Shown here: piece by piece, positions 33,345 through 45,839 of the stretch
Position numbering within the stretch: position 1 is the stretch's first letter
Layout of the letters: every line of letters starts with the position of its first letter
From: Metridium senile
Taxonomy: Eukaryota; Cnidaria; Anthozoa; Actiniaria; Metridiidae
Reading direction: 5' to 3'
Length of the DNA stretch: 64,000 bases
NCBI GenBank assembly: GCA_949775045.1
Contig: OX459108.1
Coordinates: 13,849,711-13,913,710, forward strand
Translations under genes and position numbers: made by a program
Notes under the pieces: model-generated
What the model saw: only the letters and a program-made list of their open reading frames with translations
Database searches by the model: none
What the model was told of the DNA's origin: nothing

Positions 33345-34445
33345 TGCTGTATACAGTTTTATAAAATAACTATTTGAAATCACGTATTTTGATTGGTCGA
33401 GGCGCGTGCTTTATGAGAGCACACAGCACGCGCGTTTGCATGTTGATCAATTTGTATTTTATAAAAGAAATAAAAAACTTGCTTTCTGTGCTGTATGCAG
33501 TTATAAAGCACTTGGGGATTGTCAGAACACTCGACGCTTCGCGTCGTGCTTCTCTTAACACTCCTCGTGTTCTGACAACCCTGCGTGCTTTAGAACTGCA
33601 CACAGCACGCGCGCGCGTTTTCTATTCCTTCAATACAGCACTTGGGGATTGTCAGAACAGTCGAGAAGTGTTGAGAAGCACTTCGTGTCGTGCTACTCTT
33701 AACACTTCTCTCGTGTTCTGACAACACCGCATGATTTATAACTGCACACAGCACGCATGCGCGTTTTCTATTTCTTCAATTCCTTAAGTTGCCGCGAGCT
33801 GTAGTCAAATTCTAAAAAATATATTACACGCTAAAGAAGCCGAGGTTGATCGACGAGAACTGTGAAATGGTCTGTTGTTCCAAAGGTTTTAAAGGTTTGC
33901 AGTACCATAAATTTTAGATAAGGGCTTTAAGAGATCTTAGCATTATCTTAGCTATATATATATATTATTGTCACGTGATCACATTTAATGGGTGCTTGGG
34001 AGTTTCTGGTGGAAGAAGGAAATTAACTTTAGTAAAAGTAAAACACTGGGTAGCAGTGAATGGTTACAGAATTATAGTGATGGGCTTCCTGTGGTAGGAG
34101 TGGGGAAGAAGGGAGAGGTCTATCACACGAGACACCTAGTCGTGAAGAGGTCATTGTTATTATTTATATTGGTTCGAGCACATGATTTCAGAAATCACGC
34201 ATTCTGATTGGTTGAGGCAAATGCTTAATGAGGGCATACAGCACGCGCGCTTGCATGTTTATCAAACATGTTAATTTGTATTTTATAAAAGAAATAGAAA
34301 AACACTTAGGAATTTTGAGAACACTCGAGAAGTGTCCGCTTTCCATCGTGCTTTTTTTAATACTTCTCTCGTATTCTGACCATCCCTGTGTTCTTTATGA
34401 CTGCATACAGCACGTATATACGCCCGCATTTTTATTACTTCAATT
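33345..34445. mobile_element. GC-richer foldback family with CAGCACGCGCG motifs (two or more copies)
   Basis: Two related blocks (33345-33800 and 34155-34445) share GATTGGTCGAGGC, GAGCACACAGCACGCGCG, GCATGTTGATCAA and TTTTATAAAAGAAATA, then facing GGATTGTCAGAACAC and GTGTTCTGACAA. Locally GC-rich against an AT-rich background, with no conserved frame. Further members at 17235-17470 and 53110-53390. Confidence 0.75.
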
Positions 34446-34559
34446 AAAAAAACAGCGTTTATGTATATCCCACAGGCGTTAAAAACATTTTTAAAATTGA
34501 AAATTAAAAGTAGAGTATAATAGTACTAAAAACGAGTTTGACGGATCGGAGATGACAGG

Positions 34560-37500
34560 TTAAAGCGTAGTTTCTCTTTCAGGATCTGCGCTAATCAAAG
34601 GAACTGTACTACCACTTGCGCTAACAAACCCATTACATTGCTCAACAACAATATCATTCCTAATAACAATACCGCTATCTCTAACAACTGATAGGTTTAA
34701 ACTATCATTACCATCATCCTTATCTTGGGAATCTTGGCTTGCTAGACTTGCGGCGGAATTGCCTTTGATTGCACTCGAGCGACAGAAGATAGAGAGGTAA
34801 ACGGGAAGAAAGCAGAGACCATGTAGAAGACCAAGAAATACAATACCAAAGAACATCTTGAAGAAGATTCTAAACACTTCGGATGATGCAAACGCTAACA
34901 TGACCATACCAATAAACGTACTAGTACCTAGACAATGAACAGACAGAAAAGAAAAATGTTTTAACTATTGATAGCTTAGCAAAACAAAAAGTCGGAAACG
35001 CTCTCCTTTTCAAGTGTGAGCGTCATACCTTGCTCTTAAAACTGTCAAATGTCTAACGTCCAAAATATCTAATGCACAAACGCGTTTACAAAGTGTACTT
35101 GTATTACACATAAAAGCAGAACTCGCCTTTTAAAGTGTAAACCCTTAGCGCCGCAATTACCACTTTTTTATTTAAGACATTTAGGGATCGGACACCCCTT
35201 AACACCTTAAGAGCCCTTCATTTGCAATTGAGACACCCCCTGACAAATTTCTGGATCCGTCCCTGGTAACCGCTGCTTATAGCACAATTTTACTTATACA
35301 GATTTCTTTAGAAACATCGACGTAGTGCAAACGTTAACAATCTTTTTTTCTCTATATAGCTTATTCACAACATGTACAACATGCTTGTAGAACTTACCTC
35401 CCATGAGGACACTTGCGCCAAGTGTCCTTAGCGCGTCCACCACTCTCTCCTCAGCGGTATTCTTGGAAGACATGACATAAGCATGCGCAATGTGAGCACT
35501 GTAATCCACAGCAAAACCAATTGCCATGACAAGATTGATCATAGACACACCGTGAAGGGATACCCCCCAGAAATACATCAAACCAAAAAGTTCAAAAATC
35601 AACGCCGCGAACCCAAACAGCACCATAAACGTCACACTCAAATTCACCAGGAACGGACTTGTGATCACTAAAATGGCAGCAGAAGCAATGGCCAAGTTTC
35701 GGACCGTCGCTTTAAAAGTAATCGCATATTGTTCAAAGAACATAAATGGTTTAGTTATTGGATAAGCGGGGAGGGGAGACTCGTCGATGTCTTCACGTAG
35801 CGTTACCATGGCATCGCGTTGACCAATAGAATTCAAAGAAGTTTTTATATAGCAAAGTATGCGAGAAGCTTCTAGACTCGTTCTGTCCTCGGAGAATCTC
35901 AGGTCCTCAATGAAATGAGAGAAAACGGGTGTTCTGAGGAAGAGTATTAGTGTGGGCATGAAACTTTTCCCTTCTGTGCTTAAATGCATTTTTGACGAGA
36001 AAAGATGAAGAGCTTCCAACCATGAAAGGGTCGTGTTTTCATAGAAGGAATTCTTAGAAGCTATTTGAGATAGACGTAGTATTTCTTGCTGTATTTTCAG
36101 ACTAGTATAGTTAACATTTTCGTCGATTATTATACTAACTTCGATTTTACGAGGAAAGTATTTTTCTTGAGTATTTGCGAATTGTAAAAACGAAGAACCA
36201 TCTTTTGCTAAAAGTTTAGGATCAAAATCCTCACTTATGTTCATAGCACCATATATCCCACCACCACAGAGCACCAATGATATAACGACCGCAATGCATT
36301 TAGCTTCATTTCTCATGAGTAATTTACCCCAAAGCTCAAGTACTTTGCCAGAGGTCTGAGTACGAGGCTCGTCCCAGGCAGGCTCACCTTCTTTTGGCCT
36401 TGGAGCGTGGCAAAATGGGAAGCAGTCACGACGTCCCGCTTTGACTCGCCGTACGTCTAAAGTCATCATGGCAACGAAGAATGTTATTATCATTAAATAA
36501 GAGAAGAATATTGCCATGGCAGCATAAAGGCAGAAGTACTGTATAGAAGGTAGCTGAGACCACGTGCTTACTGCAAAGGCAACTAGATCCGTCATGGTTG
36601 TCATGGTAATAGTTGGACCGGCGTTTGCCATAACTATCTTGATAGTGTCAACTACACTGTACTGAGGTCCAACACGATCAAGTTCATCTACGATAATAAA
36701 CATATCATCTATACCAATACCAACGATAAGAAACGGCAGAGCACCGACTATACTTATGAACGGTGTCTGCACCAACATGGCAAAACCAAATCCTGCCAGA
36801 ATCCCGAGAAATACCGAACAAATCCCGATATTTGCAAGTAACGAGTGACCAGTCAAAGGGTTCCTTATCTTTGCCAGCATTATACAAGCAAATGATATCA
36901 TAAGTGTATATGTGATAGAAATAAACCCGATATCGGCGACTGTGCTTTCATTGATGGCATCGTCAAGACTTCGTTGGGCATTAACAACAATATTCATACA
37001 AGACAATTCATCTTTCAACGCACGAGCTTCATCCAAGAACTTTTTCTCCCACTCGATAACACTCTTGTCTTCATCGTCATTTTTCATAAAGTACATCGTG
37101 TGAATAGCATCAACATTGGCGATCTTCCCAGAATTCTTATCGATCTCAAGTCCTCCAAACATCCCACCGATGTTATACCAAAATGGTCGCCCATTGCGCA
37201 TGCGTATTGCTCTGTTCCGATACGCCTGCTCGAACCTCGAAGTTGCATTAATGAAGTTCGTTTCGTTGAAATGTAGGACTTCCAATGGGTTTAAGAACAG
37301 GCAAAATGGTGGAGAACCAGGTTTTAGACTTCGTGATAGACAAAGATCTCTGTATTTTCCAGTGCTTACGACTGCAAGGTGAACCTTAAGGATGTCCTGC
37401 ATGCATTCCTTGGCAAGTGTGTTCTGGTAGGCGGTTTTTGGTGTAAAGATGATCTCCTCTATTCTAGCTTCCATAGAGAAGTATTTCTTTGCCTTGTTCA

Positions 37501-39229
37501 TGTCCTTGATGGCGCGACTGTCTTGTGGAATAAACAACTTTTCCGCTCTAAAAGAAATTACATATACATACAACGTTAACTAAAGAGCAATACAGCGGTA
37601 TAACTAAGGAGGGAGAAATGACAAACTTTCAGTTTTATCATTGATAGAAGGTCTTCATCATCATCATCATCATTATCACTATCATTACTCGACAGTTAAT
37701 CATCTTAACTCAGTTGTCATCTTTCTTCATCATTATAATCATTACCATTATGAGATTAACCTTGTCCTCTCTACCACCATTACGTATCCTCACTAACTTC
37801 ATCCTCATCTTCATCATCATATGGGCATAAGTGTCATCATTACTATCATTATCCTTCTCATCATCATCATATCCTCGTCATCTTCGTTTTCATCATCGAT
37901 CGTTGTCATCTTCATTGTCATCATCGATCCTTGTCATCATCATCATCCTTTTCATTATCATCTCGTCATCATTACCTTCCTTCAATTAAAGTAAACTGTG
38001 ACTCTTACAATTTTATTTGGCCAAAACTCGTGATGACATACAAATTTAACTGCGTGACTGGCCAATCTAGTCCAAACAAGTGTCGTGACAATGAATACGG
38101 TCACTCAAGACTCACCTGTTTTCCGATTTCATCCATACAAAGCCGATTGCACACAAACCGACAAACGAGCAGCAAATGAAGATAGTTGTAAACGGTCTCC
38201 TAGCAATGACGGTACCAAGCCAAGCGAAGCATTTTGAGATGAAGTTGATGTAGAGAGTACTGAACGTTACCCATAGTGCATGTGGGGACGTGTGCTTGCA
38301 CTTCTTGCTGCTGAGGAGAAAATGAGACAATTGTTACAGCGAGGACACTCAAACCGTGAACACTTTGAGTTTTTTTGCTATACTTTTTAGACCCATATCC
38401 AATGAGCAAATAGATTAGAAATAAGATTTATTATAAACACTTGTGTAGTAGTGTATTTGAACTTACTGCTTCATTTTTAGAGGTTTTGAAGCAGTAGAAG
38501 GTTCAGAAAATTATAACATGAACAAGTCAAGTGTTTACAGTTCGAGTATCCTCACTGTAAAGAGGCCGATGTAAGAAATAGACACTAGAGATGGCATCTG
38601 CAAAAGGATGAAGGACTTTTTCCAACAATTCATTTGTTTTTACGACTGTTTATCGATTGCTCACGTCTACTGAACCACCATTTTAAACGGGTTTCGTTTT
38701 TTATGTGTTCACCGATTCGCTCATTTGTTCGTCATTCATTCGTTCATTTATTCGTTCATCCATTCATTCATCATTTCTTCATTCATTCATCCTTTCACTT
38801 TTCCATTTATTTATTCATTCATCCATTCTTTCTTTCATCCATCATTTCTTCATAATTTTAATCGCCCATTCATTCATTCATCCATTCATTCTTCCATTTA
38901 TTCATTTATCCGTTAGTCATTTGTTCATTCACACTGCCAAGCCGGCCTTTCTGAACTTATTCATTCATTTAAACATCGATCCATGCCGTTCGTTAATAAT
39001 TAAATCATCCAGCTCATGATCAAGTTCAAACAGTGTTTTGACTATCAAGTTAAAACACCAGCTAATATGGATACAGTTCAAAAGTTCGCACTGACTGACT
39101 ACCTCACTATGTAGCAAATTGTGTCAGAATTAATGATATAGTAGCATATTTGACTTTAACCCTGAAATATCAAAATATTATTCAACATTACCTATGTTCA
39201 TCGGCGTCCTTTTCCTTTTTACCCGACAT
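34560..39229 (-). CDS. Patched domain-containing (PTCHD/PTR-type) membrane protein, 4 exons, complete
   Basis: Exons (transcript order): 39192-39229, 38116-38310, 35398-37547, 34560-34927; total 916 residues. Start ATG at 39229 opens MSGKKEKDADEH. Seen: TM1 after a short cytoplasmic head (PFTTIFICCSFVGLCAIGFV); a large ectodomain; a sterol-sensing-domain block of about five TMs with GIGIDDMFII; a second ectodomain; a second TM block with AIGFAVDYSAHIAHAY and, in the last exon, ASSEVFRIFFKMFFGIVFLG. The GxxxD motifs in TM4 and TM10 equivalents are the RND-type proton-relay signature. Family knowledge: PTCHD/PTR proteins are RND-superfamily relatives of Patched, often implicated in sterol handling or male germ cells (PTCHD3); substrate unknown here. 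The C-terminal tail (about 75 residues) is Ser/Asp-rich. Confidence 0.93.
37640..37980. repeat. ATC-rich simple sequence in intron 2 of the patched-related gene
   Basis: Irregular (ATC)n/(CATT)n; no function evident. Confidence 0.8.
38325..38562. mobile_element. Foldback with GAGGACACTC ends, copy 1 (intron 1 of patched-related gene)
   Basis: Left end TACAGCGAGGACACTCAAAC, right end GAGTATCCTCACTGTA, inner AACACTT / AAGTGTTTAC and TTTTTAGAGGTTTTGAAG. A second copy lies at 42410-42604. It ends about 14 bp from the acceptor of exon 2. Confidence 0.75.
38710..38935 (+). repeat. (CATT)n / TTCATTCATC microsatellite
   Basis: Degenerate tetranucleotide array in intron 1 of the patched-related gene. 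The three plus-strand open frames here encode only His/Ser/Phe/Ile repeats and are not genes. Confidence 0.9.
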
Positions 39230-40596
39230 CTGTAACATCTATTGTACACTGTCATAAAACACTGAACTCTGTCAAAGGTAATATTGCTACGTTACTAAGC
39301 AACCAGCTCCCCATTTCTGTAAACAAAAAAATAATCGTGAGCACTAACAAACGGAACAGACATCGCATTTGCGTCCAATGTTCACAGTTTCTGTGGAAAA
39401 TAAAACATTTATGTTGGAAAGTAATAACAGCTAGGTGCATAAGATATCAAATTTTGGAAAATTCAATCTATATGCATGAGATTATATTTTGATAATTTAG
39501 TGTTTAGTCAAAGAAGGAATAATCTTTATTAATTAAAGAATTCTCTAGTTAATTATTGGATTCAGATCGATACCAGCCTACAAAACTATACTTGACAAGA
39601 AAGAATCTGTAAATGTTCATGATCAAAGTCCAAAGAGGTTTTCTATTTGTGAGAATATGCCAATTGATCATGATTTACGATGGAGAGAAAAAACTCCTTT
39701 CAGAAAAAGGTTAAATTACACTTTTTTCATTGGTTTGTATTTCGATTTTTATTTTTGTCACTGTCCATTTATGTTTTAACAATAAATAATTTTATATACC
39801 ATTTTTCCTAAAATCACATTGTACGTTTGTCACACCTTAAGTTTTAGCAGGTGGTTTTTGTTTTTCATTTGCTCATTCTAAGATTTTCATTTGTCTATTT
39901 GATTTCCATTTTAAATCTACACTTTACTTACATGACGACAGAAAAAATCGTATTGGATACACATAAAAAAAAAACAGGTCTGGTTTATGGCTAATACTTT
40001 TGGAGTAATATGTATAGATAAAATATGCTAAAAAGCATCTGTTTTTTATTTTTTCATTTTAAATTACGTTATATTATACAGACAAAAGTAAAGCAAATTG
40101 ATTTTCCTTATAGTTTATTCTTTGTCATATCCTGCTTGTGTAGCATATGGACCTTTTGTTCATGTAATGTGATCAATCACTTTCTAGCAGACCAATTTTT
40201 TTTAAACATTTCTGAAACATTTAAAAATAATTGTATCCATTTCTAACTTCATATCCTTCAGTTGTGAGTGGTTGGAACAAATATGGCATCTTTCAGATCC
40301 TTACTCATTACCAAAGTGAGTTGAAATAAAGAATAAATCATTCAAAACAGAAAACACCCTCTAGGATTGCCTTATAGACCATATACAGCCACATATATTA
40401 TGTATAAGGGACTGGTCATAAAGTATGGGGGGGGGGGGGGGGGGGGGGGGGTGGGCCAGAAAAAATGGTGGGGTGGGCCATAATTTTTGAGCATGAAAAA
40501 GGGGGTGGGCCATGAAAAATTAAGCAATACACTGGGGGTAATTGTGGTGCATTGTATAGGGGTGGGCTACATGTAACTATGCATAGACTAAAGGCC

Positions 40597-40835
40597 TGGG
40601 GGGATACTCCCTTTGTCCAAGTGGTAGGGGTGATCGGCGGAGATTTTGAAAATGACCCCTAAAAGGTACGCTCAGATACAAATAAAGCAGAGTAAAAACG
40701 ACCCTTAGAACTGATTTTTGAGCCAAATCTCTAAATGGACCCTAAAAGGTACGCACTGGAAACATTTTAACCCTAAAAGGTACACCGATCACCCCTACCA
40801 CTTGGATAAAGGGAGAACCCCCCCCCGGGACTAAA
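40597..40835. mobile_element. Foldback element with CTCCCTTTGTCCAAGTGGTA arms
   Basis: Left GGGATACTCCCTTTGTCCAA and GTGGTAGGGGTGATCGG pair with CCGATCACCCCTACCAC and TTGGATAAAGGGAGAAC. The interior holds ACCCCTAAAAGGTACGC three times. G/C homopolymers at both outer ends. Confidence 0.75.
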
Positions 40836-41639
40836 GGGTTGGCCAATAAAAGTAATTCCTTGGGAATTGACAACAACAACGGTGCAGAAAAGTACAAGAA
40901 CAAATATCATAAAGAATACAAGATGGAAATCTCATGAGCGCCCTGTTGGCAGCACGCAAAGAAAGTTGTTTCTCAACTAGCGATGTTAATGAATAATGTC
41001 ATAAATTCTATTTTTCTGTCAGTGATATTTTTTTTTTGATAAGTGATCATGATCTGTAAAGAGCATTGAGATATTATGGAATGTGCTTAAGAAATAAATT
41101 ATTATTCATATTATTATTATTTATTAATTTTCTTTAATCTTTTATCTCTTAATTTTTCAGCCATTTCTTATTTCTTAATCTATTTTAACTTGTTTTTTTT
41201 TCCTCCTACCTAGTTTTCTTCTCCGTATATTTTCCAGTTAATCTATTTTCTTCCTATAATCTTTTCCTCTTTTCTATGTTTTTCTTAAGACATCTGGTTG
41301 GACACACCCTACCCCCTGTTGGGACTATTTTCGATTACAGTGATTACTACTTTTTTAATTACACATACAGGTTAATGGACATGCTGTGCCCTTTTGAAAA
41401 CTGTCTAAGGTATTAAATACTGCAAATTGGCACCTTAAAACACACACTGAAAGATAATGGTAAATTGATTGTTAACATTTATAAGAATGCTCTATAAGAT
41501 AATGGCAAGATCAAATTGAAGATAAAAAAACAAATTGGACTTGCTTAATTCATTTATTAGTCATTCATCAATTTAATTATTTATTATTTACACTTATCAA
41601 ACCATCCATGGATACATTCATCCCCCATCCACTCATTTA

Positions 41640-42340
41640 TCCATTTTAATTAATTGATTCATTATTTTCCCATTCATTTATTTGTTTCTTCTTTTCATTC
41701 ACCACTCCTTCATTCATGTATGCATTCATTTATGCATTCAACTAGTCATTTTCATTCATTTACTTATTCATACATCCATTCATTTAATCATTTATTCATC
41801 TATTGCTTAATTCATCCATTCATTCATCCGATTATTTATTCATTCATCCATTTATTTATCCAGTCATTCATTTATCCATCCATCCATCCATTCATTCATG
41901 TATTCATTCATTCATCCATCCATTTACCCATCCATCCATTCATTCATTCATCCATCCATTTACCCATCCATTCATTCATTTATCCAGTCATTCATTCATT
42001 CATTCATCCATCCATTTTCCCATCCATTCATACATTCATTCATTTATCCAGTCATTCATTCATTCATTCATCCATCCATTTTCCCATCCATTCATACATT
42101 CATTCATTTATCCAGTCATTCATTCATTCATTCATCCATCCATTTACCCATCCATTCATCCATTCATTCATTCATTCATCCATCCATTTACCCATCCATT
42201 CATTCATCCATCCATTTACCCATCCATTCATCTATTCATTCATTTATCCAGTCATTCATTTGTTCATCCATCCATTTACCCATCCATCCATTCATTCATC
42301 CATCCATTTCCTTCTTTATTTCCTTCATTTATAACCAAAA
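41640..42340 (+). repeat. (ATTC/ATCC)n array with higher-order structure
   Basis: Seven hundred bases of CATTCATTCATCCATC-type repeats, with a recurring larger block CCATTTACCCATCCATTCAT and TTATCCAGTCATTCATTC. All three plus frames stay open for long stretches because no four-base frame makes a stop. Confidence 0.92.
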
Positions 42341-42409
42341 CTTTACCACAAGAACAACAATGTACAATAGAATCCAAACTAAGAAGCAAAAGTTAATTTT
42401 CTGTGGTTG

Positions 42410-42604
42410 TTAACAGTGAAAAAACTCGAACCGTAAACACTTTTTTTTTTTTACTTTTCACCTAGCATCTCTTGACCATTATGAACACTTAGTGAATATG
42501 AATGCACTCCTTTATTTTTAGAGCTTTTCAAATAATAGGATGTTCATAAGAATTAAACCTGAAAAACATTCAAGTGTTCAGGGTTGGAGTGTCCTCCCTG
42601 TAAA
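42410..42604. mobile_element. Foldback with GAGGACACTC ends, copy 2
   Basis: AACTCGAACCGTAAACACTT at the left and AAGTGTTCAGGGTTGGAGTG, TCCTCCCTGTA at the right; interior TTTATTTTTAGAGCTTTTCA as in the copy at 38325. Confidence 0.65.
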
Positions 42605-44888
42605 ATATTAACAAATCAATTTCTAAAACTGTCAAAAAAATACACTAACACTAACTGTAACTCGAACCCTAACCCAAAGGTTGTTTTCAAATTCATCTTC
42701 AAGGCTACAAGCTTTTATGGTACCCCAGTAAGTAAAATTTTACATCAAAACAGCCCGTCGGTACCCTTCAGAGTCCTAGCAAAAGAGGCGGCTCCCAATG
42801 TTTCATCTAATAAGAATACCAAATTCAGTCAAAATTGAGCACTAAAACAGCCCGAGGGTACACTACTAAGTCTTTTGAATGATCTTTTGGAAACAAAGGA
42901 AGCCAAAAGCTCAGTGTTTTAGTATTTTTGTTCACTGGTCAAAAAAGGATTAACCACACAAAAAGATCTCAAATATGTTGAAGGCTTAGGAGATAATGTT
43001 AAAAGGTTTGTATAAAGGGCACATATTGAAAATGCTATTTACAATTAAGTGAAAAATGTATTCACATTAAAATAAAAAAAGAAACTGCAAAAAAAAAAAA
43101 ACATATGAAATATTGTCTGTCAGTTTTTGAAAGACACTTTTGTTGCCAGGGTGACTCTCGACTAGCTCATTTGAAATTTAAAGATCAAGCAATTTTCAAG
43201 ATTTCAATATTAAATACTATTCATGTTTTTTTAATTTGTCAGAATATTATCTAGAATTAACTTGAAGCACATCATTTTGATTTTGAATATTTAGGAAATA
43301 ATTGAGATGATTGCTGACAATTTATCTACGATGAATAGTAATGCCTTTGGTTTCGATTCATCCCGCTTATCTGGAATAAAATATTTCCAGTTTTCCGGCC
43401 GTAATAAACTATTAAATTTCCGTTAAATAAGATCTCAAATCACCAAAAAGTGTCGTGAATCGTTTGCTCTGAATGTATACTTCTTGATCAATTTACTTCA
43501 ATTTGAGTCAGTTAACAGTTGTGAAACGTTTTGTGCAGTGAATTTTCGCGTTTGTTTAGACCTGTGACAGATGTAAAGGCGTTAGTGGCGAACAAAAAAT
43601 ACGTCCAAAGCCACATATTCTACTTGAGGCATATCAAAATATTCTAGGCTTAGTAATGTCAACATCAGACAAAGGTCAGAGTTAAAAAACAGTATTGATA
43701 TATAGAGTTGAATGTAACACCCGCCATTTTGTACAAACCGGCTAGAAGAAGACCGGCTTTAGCGGTTAAAAAAGCGAGATTGTATATCGATCTTTCGTTT
43801 TAAATTAATAACCTACCTGTCGATAGCTTCATTGATGTTTATATCGTGTAAAAGAAGATATTGACAGCATTTTCCAAGTGTTTTAGATGTCCTTTCGCTA
43901 TTATCAAACGACGTTGTCCGAGTGGCTTTAGTTTTCACTAATATACATTCATTTGCATAATTTCAGCACATGTTCATAAATGCGATATAAATTATTCATG
44001 TTGGTCTGCAGGAAATGAATTTCTTAGAAATAAATGTAGTATATTTTATGAATATCAAAAATGGCCAAGTTGAAAATTCCCTATGCATGAATGAAATAAT
44101 ATAGATTTGTTTTTAAAACTGAATGTGATAATTGCACGAAGTCGCGTTCCGATTGGATAAACTCCTGACAGACACGAATAGAAGTTCTTATGACAATGAT
44201 AATGAATGATAATATTGAATGATTGTGTTGATAATATTGAATGATAATGTTGATAATATTGAATGATTGTGTTGATAATATTGAATGATTATGTTGATAA
44301 TATTGAATAGCTTTTGTAATTTAAATCAAACAAGTTTGATTTGAATAGCTGCTACCCCCCCCCCCCCCCTCCCCCCAAAGAAGGCATTATGGTTATATTA
44401 AAGTACGTAAAGAAAAAGTACATATCTGTTACCCATAGTCCACTGCGCCTCTATAGCTTTTATATAGGCTTCCCACTTCACAGTTGACAAAGTTTATCGA
44501 AGTGGTGCATTGGTAGCATAATCAAACTATCTTTGCAGACTTTTATATTTCTCTCTTTATAAACTGATTGTCAGAAAAATTCATATAGTGTACGAGAGGT
44601 AAGTTTTAAACAACATTCTTAACAAGCAATTTTAACTTCTTTTAAGACAGCAGTATACGCGGTTTCGGAGACCTACACTAACCATATGTCAGTGTAAACT
44701 CGAAGCATGTCTCGAAGCATGTACGTCGTGAAGTAGCCAAGCCTGTGTTATAGAAGTCTGAAAAGTCATCGCATTTGCAACAAAGTTGTACTAAAATAGT
44801 ACGTCTCTTGAAAAAAAAAACAGGGTGTGTGTGAATATAATCATGGTTTTGTATTTGTAATTATTTCAATGCTATAGAGCTGTATTCA

Positions 44889-45007
44889 TTAACCCGTGAA
44901 ACACTCTTTGCTGTATTATTCTTTAATGCGCATCAATTCCATTGTGTTCTTTGCTGTTATTTGACTATCACACGTTAACTAATACACTTTGTTTTACGGG
45001 TTAATAA
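44889..45007. mobile_element. MITE with AACCCGTGAAACA ends, copy 2
   Basis: Ends TTAACCCGTGAAACACTCTT and TTTGTTTTACGGGTTAA; interior GCTGTTATTTGACTATCA matches the copy at 32440. Confidence 0.8.
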
Positions 45008-45570
45008 GAACAACTCTAATGAAAACAGCTCTAAACCCATGAAATAAAAAGCAAAATACTTACTAACTAAACTGATTAAAATTCTCTATATCACTCAACC
45101 AGAAACATCAAATATATTAAAAGGAAACAATTATACATATAATTACAACTTTACTTGTCTTTGATAGTAACTAATAGCCACTAAATAATAACTATTACAC
45201 AGTAGGAATTTTATTTTGTGGATATAGTGTTTTCGCTCTGTGACACAAATTCTAACTCTTGATTGTATGCATGGTTAATTGAGTTTATGCCGAATAGATA
45301 AGAACAGTTACGATTTGCTGATTATATTTCTTGTAAAAAGAAGAAAAATGTTCTAAAGAACATCGATCAGTCATTCAATCTGGACGTCCCAGCACTGTGT
45401 TTCGGTTTCAAAACATAACGTTTAATAGTCACGTGACTTTTGACGCGCCAAATATAATGCATGGGAAACGGCACGCGTTTTTCCGCGTATATCTATTTGT
45501 CTATATTATGTTTTCGTCATATATTTCGCAGAAATTATGTTGTTATTGTATTTTAGATCAACACTAGGTC

Positions 45571-45804
45571 ATGACGTCTTGGATATTTTTCGTGTCTTTT
45601 GCAATTCTTTTGCCTAAAGGTTTGTTGATGAGTTTATAAGGATTTTATATATCTTATAATAAAATGCATGCTGACATGCAACCATCATCTGTATCATTGT
45701 CATCACTATCATTCTCACCACAATTGTCATTACGACCGTAGTCATAATCTTAATCATCATTTTTCATCGACATCATTATCTTCGTAACATTAAAAATATA
45801 TATT

Positions 45805-45839
<35 letters not shown>

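Larger units (their letters stand above)
30612..34559. other. Convergent region between the SR gene and the patched-related gene
   Basis: 30612-31830 is probably the SR gene 3' UTR (AATAAA at 31807). Then a SINE (31845-32125), MITEs (32440-32556, 32737-32884), a TTAAACCAGGATTAGCA-type degenerate repeat (about 32920-33150) and GC-richer foldbacks (33345-34445). A minus-strand AATAAA (TTTATT at 34431-34436) about 125 bp beyond the patched-related stop is a plausible poly(A) signal. No further gene seen. Confidence 0.65.
39230..45570. other. Gene-poor intergenic region
   Basis: No coding frame beyond low-complexity ones. Contents: AT-rich unique-looking DNA (39480-40380, 42600-44330), a 23-G tract with GGGTGGGCCA repeats (40428-40570), a foldback (40597-40835), a TTC/CTT-rich strand (41130-41290), a tetranucleotide array (41640-42340), a foldback (42410-42604), TGAATGATTGTGTTGATAATAT repeats (44210-44310) and a MITE (44889-45007). 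The proximal 500 bp upstream of 45571 probably holds the Ly6-type gene promoter. Confidence 0.6.

Noticed and set aside
34560..39229. Bacterial RND transporter or horizontally acquired gene
   Set aside because: Spliced exons and Patched/PTR-type sequence with a sterol-sensing block place it with animal PTCHD proteins.
41654..42413. Three overlapping His/Ser/Ile/Phe open frames of 171-226 codons
   Set aside because: The (ATTC/ATCC)n array cannot make stops in any frame; composition artefact.
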